Positions 9,813-16,999 of a DNA stretch of 64,000 nucleotides are shown in pieces. This DNA is from Corynebacterium kroppenstedtii DSM 44385. Lineage in GTDB: Bacteria > Actinomycetota > Actinomycetes > Mycobacteriales > Mycobacteriaceae. Location of the stretch: contig NC_012704.1 in NCBI RefSeq assembly GCF_000023145.1, positions 124,001 to 188,000 on the forward strand. Direction: 5' to 3'. A program made the translations under genes and the position numbers. Under the pieces are notes generated by a model that did not search any database, had not been told where the DNA came from, and saw only the letters and a list, made by a program, of their open reading frames with translations. Position 1 is the stretch's first letter. Each line of letters begins with the position of its first letter.

Positions 9813-9885
9813 CGGGGGTAGTATCGTGCACCTCGGGGGTACACCATTGCGAGTTATGGGGGTACCGTGAGAGGTGGCAATGGTG
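9813..9885 (+). promoter_or_regulatory. Tandem CGGGGGT-like boxes and 9-bp inverted repeat upstream of usp
   Basis: Three GGGGGTA motifs lie at 9814, 9835 and 9858, spaced 21 and 23 bases, about two helical turns each. In context they read CGGGGGT, CGGGGGT and TGGGGGT, which fits the G4-6 runs described for the C. glutamicum regulator RamA. The arms CACCATTGC (9842-9850) and GCAATGGTG (9877-9885) form a perfect inverted repeat overlapping the third box. The location 130-200 bases before the usp start suggests transcriptional control. Assignment to RamA is inference. Confidence 0.5.
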
Positions 9886-10014
9886 TTGCCCGTCGGCTGT
9901 GATAATCGGTGTGTCGGCAGCAACATTACTGCACAGAAAATAGTTTCGCCTTAGTAGCGCAACGCATTGTGCGGGCAATAACGCTCGCATGAGTGACCTC
10001 GAAAGTGGGATGTC

Positions 10015-10914
10015 ATGGTGAAGCAAAACGTTATTGTTGTTGCCGTTGATGGCTCTGCCGCCTCTCAGACGGCTACCCGGTGGGCTGCGAACACCGCACT
10101 GAAGCGGAAGGAGCCGATCCGCCTGGTCAGCACGTACTCTATGCCTCAGTTTTTATACGCGGAAGGCATGGTTCCTCCGCAGGAACTCTACGATGACCTC
10201 GAAGCAGAGGCCATGGAAAAAATTGATACCGCACGCAAGATCATTGCGGATTTCGACGAGTCCATCGAGGTCAGCTATCAGGTGGAAGAGGGCAACCCCA
10301 TCGATATGCTGCTCGATATCTCCCAAGACGTCACCATGATTGTCATGGGGTCGCGTGGCCTGGGCGGTTTTTCGGGCATGGTCATGGGCTCCGTCTCAGC
10401 CGCCGTCGTCAGCCACGCGAAGTGCCCCGTCGTCGTTGTACGTGAAGAATCCGACGTATCGACGGCGACGAAGTACGGTCCCGTCGTCGTCGGAGTTGAC
10501 GGTACGGGAGTTGCTGAGAAGGCTATCGAAATGGCATTTGCCGAGGCCAGTGCCCGTAAGGCCCCGTTACGTGCGGTTCACACGTGGATTGATATGCAGG
10601 TTCAGGCTTCCCTTGCCGGGTTGAATGCAGCCCAGAAGCAGTGGGAAGAGATTGAAGAAGACCAGAAGCGGCTGCTCGCTGAGCGGATCAGCGGTTATAA
10701 GGATAAGTACCCTGACGTGGAGGTCGAGCAGATTATTACTCGCGACCGCCCAGTCCGGGCACTTGCCGACGCTTCCGAGGATGCGCAATTGCTCGTCGTT
10801 GGTTCCCATGGTCGCGGTGGATTCCGCGGTATGTTGTTGGGATCGACGTCGCGCGCCCTGCTGCAAGAAGCTCCGTGCCCGCTGATGGTCGTCCGACCTG
10901 AAAGCAAGGTGTAG
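10015..10914 (+). CDS. Universal stress protein with tandem Usp domains
   Basis: The 299-residue protein contains two UspA domains (about residues 4-142 and 155-295). Each ends in the ATP-binding signature G-x2-G-x9-G-S/T: GSRGLGGFSGMVMGS in the first and GSHGRGGFRGMLLGS in the second. Both copies also keep an acidic strand motif near their N-termini (VAVDGS and VGVDGT). Two-domain, ATP-binding Usp proteins are common in actinobacteria and are induced by hypoxia, starvation or metabolic stress. The gene stands alone with a 240-base upstream region that holds repeated putative operator boxes, so it is probably tightly regulated. A hairpin overlaps its stop codon. Confidence 0.95.
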   Translation: MVKQNVIVVAVDGSAASQTATRWAANTALKRKEPIRLVSTYSMPQFLYAEGMVPPQELYDDLEAEAMEKIDTARKIIADFDESIEVSYQVEEGNPIDMLLDISQDVTMIVMGSRGLGGFSGMVMGSVSAAVVSHAKCPVVVVREESDVSTATKYGPVVVGVDGTGVAEKAIEMAFAEASARKAPLRAVHTWIDMQVQASLAGLNAAQKQWEEIEEDQKRLLAERISGYKDKYPDVEVEQIITRDRPVRALADASEDAQLLVVGSHGRGGFRGMLLGSTSRALLQEAPCPLMVVRPESKV

Positions 10915-10933
10915 GTGCGATCCCGGCACCTAC
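10911..10933 (+). terminator. Hairpin overlapping usp stop codon
   Basis: The arms GTAGGTGC (10911-10918) and GCACCTAC (10926-10933) form a perfect 8-bp stem with a 7-base loop immediately at the usp stop. No run of T follows, so this would be a weak intrinsic terminator or an mRNA 3'-end stabiliser. Confidence 0.4.
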
Positions 10934-11001
10934 AGCGGGACTGCTACCTCGGTCGCGGTGTCGTGTGGCCTTGGGAACACGTTAAGTAGTAAGTTGGTCG
11001 G

Positions 11002-11715
11002 TTGATGGATGTAGATGCCATCAGGACCCTTACTCATAGGCCATTGGGCTCTAGGCCCCCCACGACACCAGTAGACAAGGAGAGTGACGGCGAGGTGCCA
11101 GCTGCAAAAACAACGACTCGTCGTCGCCGCGATCGGCCGAGCCCTCGTCAGCGATTGCTTAAAGCTGCCACCCGTCTATTCACTACCGAGGGAATCCGGG
11201 TTATCGGTATTGACCGTATTCTCCGAGAGGCCGACGTCGCTAAGGCCAGCTTATATTCTTTGTTCGGGTCCAAAGATAACTTAGTCATTGCCTGTTTAGA
11301 GCAGCTAGACGAACAATGGCGGTCGAGCTGGCATGAACTCGCCGATCAGCGCGAAAAACCGCAAGACAAGATTCTGGCGTTTTTCGATATCTGTATTAGC
11401 GAGGAGCCGGGGAAGAATTATCGGGGGTCCCATTTTCAGAATGCGGCGAGCGAATACCCGCGCCCGGAAAATGATGGGGAACGGGGAATTCGCCAAGCAG
11501 CATTGGAACACCGTCGGTGGTGCCGCGACACGATGGCGGAGCTGCTGACCAAGAAGTACGGCTACGCGTCCCGGACTATTGCGGAACAGATCATGGTTTT
11601 CTTGGATGGGGGCCTAGCAGGGGCGAAGATGAGCCGCGACGTCGTTCCGCTTCAAATTGCCCGGGAACTGGCACGGCAGCTGCTATCTGCACCACCCGGC
11701 AATTACGTCATTTAG
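11002..11715 (+). CDS. TetR-family transcriptional regulator
   Basis: The predicted protein has an N-terminal TetR helix-turn-helix of the usual kind: AATRLFTTEGIRVIGIDRI, then ADVAKASLYSLFGSKDNL. The ligand-binding half (about residues 110-237) resembles the group with a conserved GSHFQNAASEYP-like stretch, seen in regulators of oxidoreductases and efflux. The first ~30 residues (to about EVPAAK) are low-complexity, and a GTG at 11095 preceded by AAGGAG is a possible alternative start. That would give a 206-residue protein, a more usual TetR length. It sits downstream of usp on the same strand, but its target is not clear. Confidence 0.85.
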   Translation: MMDVDAIRTLTHRPLGSRPPTTPVDKESDGEVPAAKTTTRRRRDRPSPRQRLLKAATRLFTTEGIRVIGIDRILREADVAKASLYSLFGSKDNLVIACLEQLDEQWRSSWHELADQREKPQDKILAFFDICISEEPGKNYRGSHFQNAASEYPRPENDGERGIRQAALEHRRWCRDTMAELLTKKYGYASRTIAEQIMVFLDGGLAGAKMSRDVVPLQIARELARQLLSAPPGNYVI

Positions 11716-11754
11716 GCCCTCTATGTAACGAGTGCGTGGCGCCCCACGCACTCC

Positions 11755-11907
11755 CTACACGCGGACGTCGTTATATGGCATCCAGTCGCTGATCACAGGG
11801 AACACAAACTGCATCAGAATCAGCACGACTGCCGCGATGAGCACGAGTGCCTCAACCACGCGAAACCAGGTGGGGCCGGGGAGGTGCCGCCAAATCCATG
11901 CGTACAT
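11755..11907 (-). CDS. 50-residue membrane protein following the sortase gene
   Basis: On the minus strand an ATG at 11907 opens a 50-codon frame ending with TAG at 11755. It is preceded by AAGGAG seven bases upstream and starts 12 bases after the sortase stop. The peptide begins MYAWIWRHLPGPTWFRVVEA, then has one hydrophobic helix of about 20 residues and a short tail ending in DWMPYNDVRV. A single-pass protein with this spacing and a good ribosome-binding site is very likely real and co-expressed with the sortase. I recall similar short proteins beside this sortase in other corynebacteria, but no function is known to me. Confidence 0.75.
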   Translation of the reverse strand: MYAWIWRHLPGPTWFRVVEALVLIAAVVLILMQFVFPVISDWMPYNDVRV

Positions 11908-11919
11908 GTGGTGTTCTCC

Positions 11920-12885
11920 TTAGCTTTCTAATTCGGCTGGTGTTTTGTTGCCATCTTTCGTTTCGACGCGGTCGAGCACAGCGTGAATCACCATGCGCTC
12001 GGCATTGGAAAACTGCGGATGGCACGTGGTCAACGTGATCATGGACAGCCCCGCGGACTCCGGCGTGGAGTCCTCTTTCCCAGGCACCGGGGCGATCGTG
12101 CTGATATTGCTCGGAGTCGTAATGTAGAGCCCACGAACGGAGGCATAATCGCCCGTCGTCGCCTGTTTAGCTACCGCCGGCGATGTGCAGTGTGCCAGGG
12201 CAGTTTCACGGTCGGCGCCTTTTTCGTCGATGGGAAGAACGCGATACACGTACCAGGATTCACGGGTTTCGATGACGATTGAGTCGCAGGTTTTGAGGTA
12301 CCCCAAGTCATTAAATGGAGCGCCACGGCTGACACGGTGCCCGGCGAGTGCGAAGTTTCCCTTGTCCCCGGGATTTTGAGTTCGGGTGTAGTGCCCGGGC
12401 CCGCGGCTAAGGTCACTGGCCGACGTCCCCTGGATAATCGCGTAGTTCCAGTCCGAACCGAATGTAGGGATGCGCAGCTTTCCCATGGCTTCGCCCTCGT
12501 CGGCATTGAGGGTGTTGCGCGCGTTGGCCCATTTGTCGTCGAGCTGGCTTTTGGCCTGTGACTGTTCGTGGTCGGATTGGATATTGGTCCAGTAGGCTTC
12601 GTAGATCACAAACAGCATGATGGCGATGCCAATGGTAAGGATGAGTTCTCCGCTGACACCTAGAATTTTCGACGCCGTGCTGGTCTGACGCCGGCCGGCG
12701 CCGGCTGATACCGATCCGCCTGACGATGTCGTGGCGTTATCCAGAGATGGTGCAGTGTCGGCGCTGGCCTGTGTAGCGCTGGTGCTGGAATGTGTATCAC
12801 CAGTATCGGCCTGTTCGGATTGCTGCGCGGCAAGTTCGCCGGGCGAGACCGGAGACGTGACTGTTTCCTTACTATGGCGAACCAT
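11920..12885 (-). CDS. Class E-type sortase
   Basis: The 321-residue protein has a Ser/Thr/Gln-rich cytoplasmic N-terminus, one transmembrane helix near residues 74-95, and a C-terminal sortase domain. Catalytic features are visible: the histidine in NFALAGHRVSRGAPF, the cysteine in the TLTTCHP motif, and the arginine in SNAERMVI. The TLTTC form and actinobacterial context place it in class E, the housekeeping-type sortase of high-GC Gram-positives that recognises LAxTG-like signals. No LPxTG/LAxTG surface protein or pilin is encoded in this window, so substrates must be elsewhere. It is transcribed divergently from the YidC-like gene. Confidence 0.93.
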   Translation of the reverse strand: MVRHSKETVTSPVSPGELAAQQSEQADTGDTHSSTSATQASADTAPSLDNATTSSGGSVSAGAGRRQTSTASKILGVSGELILTIGIAIMLFVIYEAYWTNIQSDHEQSQAKSQLDDKWANARNTLNADEGEAMGKLRIPTFGSDWNYAIIQGTSASDLSRGPGHYTRTQNPGDKGNFALAGHRVSRGAPFNDLGYLKTCDSIVIETRESWYVYRVLPIDEKGADRETALAHCTSPAVAKQATTGDYASVRGLYITTPSNISTIAPVPGKEDSTPESAGLSMITLTTCHPQFSNAERMVIHAVLDRVETKDGNKTPAELES

Positions 12886-13102
12886 AGACGGCAGTGTACG
12901 GCAGATAGAAGCACTTCTGCGAAAATCCTTGTGTGAGGCAGCTGCGTTCCGTACCGCCCGCTGCCCGGGTAACTGATATCCCTCTCAAGGTAGGAACGCT
13001 CTTGGTGGAACGCTATTGTCTTATGGTGGTGTTCCTGACTAGTTAATAGGAACGGTTCAGGAATTGTTGTGGCCCTCACGCAGATAAATTGAGAGGTAGT
13101 GC

Positions 13103-14446
13103 ATGATCTACAGTCTTTTCGCGTATCCGGTTTCGGGAGTGATCAAACTGTGGCATGTGCTTCTGACGGCGCTCGGTGCAGATCCAATTTCGTCATGGAT
13201 CGCTTCTTTGTTTTTGTTAGTCATGACGGTCCGTCTTATTCTGCTTCCCTTTGCATATGCGCAATATAAGTCGACCCGCATTCAAGTGAATCTGCGCCCG
13301 GTCATTAATCAAATTCGGGAAGAATATAAAGATAAGCCCGGGACTGCTGCCCGGAAGGAACGCATAGCCAAGGAACAAAAGGCGCGAAAAGACGCTGGTT
13401 ACCGGCTCAGTGCTGGGTGTTTACCGGTCTTTATCCAGTTGCCCTTCTTCTTAGGTTTATATCGCGTCTTGATCCATATGGCTCGGCCCAAAGGTGGTCT
13501 TGGGACGACGGAACACCAGCCCATTGGTTTCTTAACCAGTCAAGATGTGGGGCAATTTCTTCAAGCTAAGGCTTTTGGTGTTCCTTTGCCGGCCTATGCG
13601 GCTATGGCGTCGGAACGTTTACAGGCAATGGGCACGGATAAGTCAACGATTTATACCTTGGCCGTTCCGCTCGTTCTTATCGCGTCGACCTTTACGACGA
13701 TTAACATGTCGTATTCTACGTACCGCAGTTATCGTCAGCTAGAGCACGACAATCCCATCGCTGTGAGGATGCAGAAGATCATCATTCCTATGGCGATCAT
13801 GGGTAGTGCCAGCCCCTTGTTATTCGGCCTGACGAGTCCGGTTCCGGTGGCCATCTTGTTCTACTGGGTGGGGAATAACTTGTGGACGATGAGCCAAAAC
13901 ATTTTGCTCTATCGAACAATCGATAAAAAGTATCCCTACACTCAGGAATTTCGTGAACATTTTGCACGGACGAAGGCTGAGCATGATGAGAAAAAGCACG
14001 CTAAGAAAGAGAAAAAGCGCACCCTGAAGCGAAATAAGTGGCGCCGTCGGGGGAGGGGATTGATACGACCTTGGCGGATTCCGGCCCTATGGTTGGAAGG
14101 CCATCGAGAGAAAAAGGCCTATAAGCAGGAGAAGAAACAGGCGAAGCTGGATAAGAAGCGGGAGAAGCAGGAGAAGAGAGCGGCTGATCGAGAGGCCGAT
14201 AGACAAGCCCGGCAGGCCGCGGCGGCGGCAGCCGCGCGTGCGAACAGGCCCCAGATTAAGGCGATTGAGACTGGCCGGCATGCTCTGAAAGAGACGCTAG
14301 AGACCCCAGAGCTGGATGAGAAGCGGAAGAAAATCGTTGCGGCCCAGACGCATGGAGCGATGGTGCCACAACAAATAGCGCATACTGCGAAAAAGCCGAA
14401 GAAGCGCCGTGGACCGTCGTATTCGGGTTGGGGGCCGCGCGAATAG
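13103..14446 (+). CDS. YidC/Oxa1-family membrane protein insertase (second paralogue type)
   Basis: This protein has the YidC/Oxa1/Alb3 fold: an N-terminal helix near residues 5-25, the next helix at 32-54 with the RLILLPFAYAQYKS stretch, and the charged hairpin rich in Lys/Arg. The GCLPVFIQLPFFLGLYRVL helix follows, then two more helices to about residue 270. The final ~175 residues are extremely basic (AKKEKKRTLKRNKWRRR and many KQEKK/DRE repeats), likely a ribosome-contacting tail. The gene is not in the usual rpmH-rnpA-yidC-jag setting, so it is probably an extra, stand-alone insertase, as seen in other corynebacteria. It helps insert membrane proteins, possibly a specialised subset. Confidence 0.88.
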   Translation: MIYSLFAYPVSGVIKLWHVLLTALGADPISSWIASLFLLVMTVRLILLPFAYAQYKSTRIQVNLRPVINQIREEYKDKPGTAARKERIAKEQKARKDAGYRLSAGCLPVFIQLPFFLGLYRVLIHMARPKGGLGTTEHQPIGFLTSQDVGQFLQAKAFGVPLPAYAAMASERLQAMGTDKSTIYTLAVPLVLIASTFTTINMSYSTYRSYRQLEHDNPIAVRMQKIIIPMAIMGSASPLLFGLTSPVPVAILFYWVGNNLWTMSQNILLYRTIDKKYPYTQEFREHFARTKAEHDEKKHAKKEKKRTLKRNKWRRRGRGLIRPWRIPALWLEGHREKKAYKQEKKQAKLDKKREKQEKRAADREADRQARQAAAAAAARANRPQIKAIETGRHALKETLETPELDEKRKKIVAAQTHGAMVPQQIAHTAKKPKKRRGPSYSGWGPRE

Positions 14447-14485
14447 ACCGCGTCAATAGGCCGCGGCTTGTCTGCGCTTCAATGA

Positions 14486-15142
14486 CTAGAGCTGTAAGTG
14501 TTCAATCACTGTTTCGGCAATCTTCTGTGTTTTCACAGTCTGGGTTTGATCGGAGTGGACAATAACGACCACTGGCCCTTTGCGAATGGCATACACTGCC
14601 GAATTCTCCGCTTGAGCGCGATACCCCTCCCACCCCGTCGGTTGGTTGGTGTGTTCAACGTCGCCACCGCTGACGGAATTGTCTGCATTCTTTGTAATTG
14701 TTGCGCCATCATCCGTCGTTCCCGGGTGAGTGATAGCCGCGCTGATCATATCGATAGCTGCTTGTTCGTTTTTAGCTGTCCGAATGATTGTTTGCGCTTG
14801 GGGCGTATTTCCGTAAGAAAGCCATTGGCAGGCTGGGGGATTAAACCGCTTATCGACGGACACCCCGGTGACGCGTTGGCCGTTCAGGTCTGCCATGTCC
14901 TGATTGGCCAAGTACGGGCACGGCGTCGAGTCTGAAGCGTCAGAGGAGGGTCGGGCATCGATGGGGAGGCCGTCGGCGGCCACCTCGGCTGAGACGGCCT
15001 GAGAGCTGGCTGTAGAGCCATCTGAGTCCGATCCGCTCGATCCGTCGCTAGAACATGCAGCCAGCGATAGTGCGGTGATGGCGGCAAGGACGGTGGAGAA
15101 GGCCACACGGGAGCTCTTGTGGCGTGTGAGGTGTCGTTTCAT
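14486..15142 (-). CDS. DUF2020-type corynebacterial lipoprotein
   Basis: The ATG at 15142 gives MKRHLTRHKSSR followed by a hydrophobic stretch and the lipobox SLAAC, a type II signal. The ORF extends upstream to 15229, but those residues do not fit a signal peptide. After the lipidated cysteine comes a Ser/Asp/Gly-rich linker. The mature domain (about the last 160 residues) has two cysteines in TPCPYLANQD and PPACQWLSYG that could form a disulfide. The domain resembles DUF2020, a small family known mainly from Corynebacterium. Its function is unknown; it is probably tethered outside the cytoplasmic membrane. Convergent with the YidC-like gene. Confidence 0.75.
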   Translation of the reverse strand: MKRHLTRHKSSRVAFSTVLAAITALSLAACSSDGSSGSDSDGSTASSQAVSAEVAADGLPIDARPSSDASDSTPCPYLANQDMADLNGQRVTGVSVDKRFNPPACQWLSYGNTPQAQTIIRTAKNEQAAIDMISAAITHPGTTDDGATITKNADNSVSGGDVEHTNQPTGWEGYRAQAENSAVYAIRKGPVVVIVHSDQTQTVKTQKIAETVIEHLQL

Positions 15143-15287
15143 GCGTCGATTGTGGTTCGTGTATTTGTTGCAGGCGTTATCGGAACCGAAATGTCGGAAT
15201 CGATATGTCGTGAAAAAAGCGATGAACACCGCTGTGTGCGGTATCCATCGCGGTCAGGATTAATAACCGGAAACGGAATGTTTCGGT

Positions 15288-15656
15288 TTAGGAATCCTTG
15301 TTCACCGGGTGAGCGCGATCGTAAGCCTCGATGATTTCTTTCTTAATCTGGCCACGAGGTGCGACGTGGTAGCCATTCTCATTGGCCCACTTACGGATTG
15401 CGCGGTTGCGAGCCTTGGTGGCCTCCGAGGAAACATTGTTGCGGTACGAGGAACGACGACGTCCACGGCCGCTTTCTTTTGTTGCGGAGGAAATGAATGG
15501 CTCTAAAGCCTCGTGGAATTTACGGGCGTTGTCTTCCGAAACCTCCAGCATGTATGCCGTGCCGTCAACGCTGAAGTGAATTTCTGTTGCGTCGGACTCG
15601 GTAAGTTCGGTTCCATCTAGGTCGTCAAAAATTTGTGGAACGTATCGACGTGCCAT
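15288..15656 (-). CDS. lsr2: Lsr2-type nucleoid-associated protein
   Basis: The 122-residue protein matches Lsr2, the actinobacterial H-NS analogue that bridges AT-rich DNA and silences acquired genes. The N-terminal dimerisation half starts MARRYVPQIFDDLDGTEL. The linker is basic (GRGRRRSSYR). The C-terminal DNA-binding domain has IRKWANENGYHVAPRGQI, where RGQ is the AT-hook-like motif that inserts into the minor groove. The length is typical. A good purine-rich site (AAGGAGATAAC) precedes the ATG. It sits alone behind a 500-base AT-rich intergenic region, fitting an autoregulated xenogeneic silencer gene. Confidence 0.95.
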   Translation of the reverse strand: MARRYVPQIFDDLDGTELTESDATEIHFSVDGTAYMLEVSEDNARKFHEALEPFISSATKESGRGRRRSSYRNNVSSEATKARNRAIRKWANENGYHVAPRGQIKKEIIEAYDRAHPVNKDS

Positions 15657-16120
15657 TGTTATCTCCTTATATCAATCTTTTCTTATGGTGAAAGAAGCTA
15701 GCCGCGGTGAACTCTACGATCACACACCATGATTGAGCACTGTCACGCGGCATCGTACGACACGATGACATCAAATGGATGACATCAAATGGTCGTAACC
15801 ATATGTCGATAACACCATATGCTACACCATTATGCGTATATATTCGGCGAAAGTCTACTCGTGCGCACCATTAATTTCTCTATTTATTGGAAAGCTTCTT
15901 TTACAGCACTCAGCCAGTCCTGAACACTATTAATGCCGTACCAACAGATATTCCTGAGGCGATTTTTCACCACTGTCAATCAGTTTTTACTACGCGTTTA
16001 CACAGGGTGTTTTGATCTGTTGGGCATAATCCCGATCCAACTGCCAGCAAAACATAAGGAAGGCAAAGAGCTTGTAATAGAAAAGTAGTCCCACCACGCC
16101 AGCCACTATCCTGCCCACAA
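15657..16120. other. AT-rich lsr2 upstream region with 14-bp tandem repeat
   Basis: No supported gene lies here. The sequence is AT-rich compared with its neighbours. A perfect tandem duplication of GATGACATCAAATG occupies 15764-15777 and 15778-15791, followed by two copies of an ACCATATG-like word (near 15799 and 15815). This probably contains the lsr2 promoter, and AT-richness is what Lsr2 itself binds. Confidence 0.5.
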
Positions 16121-16153
16121 AGAAAAACCCCCACAGGGTAAACGACCCTGCGG
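16121..16153 (-). terminator. Intrinsic terminator of the 16.2-16.8 kb gene
   Basis: Read on the minus strand, CCGCAGGG (16153-16146) pairs with CCCTGTGG (16138-16131) across a 7-base loop, with one G-U pair. It is followed by a T run (complement of AAAAA at 16123-16127). It lies about 20 bases after the stop at 16176. Confidence 0.8.
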
Positions 16154-16175
16154 AGGGAGGAATGAGTGATGGGTA

Positions 16176-16802
16176 TTAATGCGAGATCTTGTGGTGGATC
16201 TCCGATTGCATGGCATCCAGCTCAGCCGATGCCTTCGATAGCGCGCGGTTACGCTGCTGCTTCGGCATCTTCTCTGCGCTCTCAATGTTATTGAGCAGAA
16301 GATCGAGCCGCTTATTGACATCCCTGGCGAAACCGGACGGGGCGTCCTTCGCCTGAACTCGCACATTCTCTACACGAGCTTTCAGCGGGGCCCCATCGCC
16401 GCGGAACCGAGACAAGTCCTGAGCAGATAGCCCCAGTTTCTTGGCTTTGTTCGCTACGCTCCGGCCCTCAATTCCATTGACCGCTCTGTAGATCAGGGGG
16501 ATAACTACCGGAGCCGCCACGCGAAGCGCACCAGCCCACTTTGCAGCCTTAGCGGGCGAGAAACTCCGCTCACGAATTTGCTGCACAGCGGCCTGTGCAA
16601 GGTCCTTTTCATGCTTGCGTTGGTCCTTGCGGTCCTTCGCATCCTGCTTCATGACCTTTTTGGCGGTCTTGTTCAGATATTTCTCTTTTTTCGCGTTGAG
16701 CTTCTTTTCATCCTTAGCGCGGGACTTCGCCTGACGCTTCGCGATCTTTTCAGCTAATTTACGGTCGCGACGTTTTTGACGTGCTCGCTTTAGTAATCCC
16801 AT
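16176..16802 (-). CDS. Basic coiled-coil protein, DUF6474-like
   Basis: The 208-residue protein begins with a very Lys/Arg-rich, probably coiled-coil half (residues 1-80, for example RQKRRDRKLAEKIAKRQAK). A short hydrophobic segment follows (ALRVAAPVVIPLIYRAV, about 91-107), then a helical C-terminal domain containing NKAKKLGLSAQDLSRFRG. This matches a small actinobacterial family of unknown function that I believe is DUF6474. The mix of a basic helix and one hydrophobic segment suggests a membrane-associated or nucleic-acid-binding role, but nothing more specific can be said. The gene has its own terminator downstream and no close partner. Confidence 0.65.
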   Translation of the reverse strand: MGLLKRARQKRRDRKLAEKIAKRQAKSRAKDEKKLNAKKEKYLNKTAKKVMKQDAKDRKDQRKHEKDLAQAAVQQIRERSFSPAKAAKWAGALRVAAPVVIPLIYRAVNGIEGRSVANKAKKLGLSAQDLSRFRGDGAPLKARVENVRVQAKDAPSGFARDVNKRLDLLLNNIESAEKMPKQQRNRALSKASAELDAMQSEIHHKISH

Positions 16803-16999
16803 GATCCATCCTTGTTGAGTTCAGAGCTAATGCGCTGGCGCGTAACCGACCGGCACTTGCTCTGCGCTACCGTGTTGGAATGCTCAGTAGTTCACGTAAA
16901 TTTTAACTACTTCTATCGTCTTCTACTCTAACGGTTATCCTGCCATAGAGCGTTAATTGTGGTGCCCTCACCAGATTTTGCGCGAGCCCGCCTGAAATA

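Noticed and set aside
15265..15288. AACCGGAAAC/GTTTCGGTT hairpin as lsr2 terminator
   Set aside because: The stem has a bulge, overlaps the stop codon and has no T tract, so the support is too weak.
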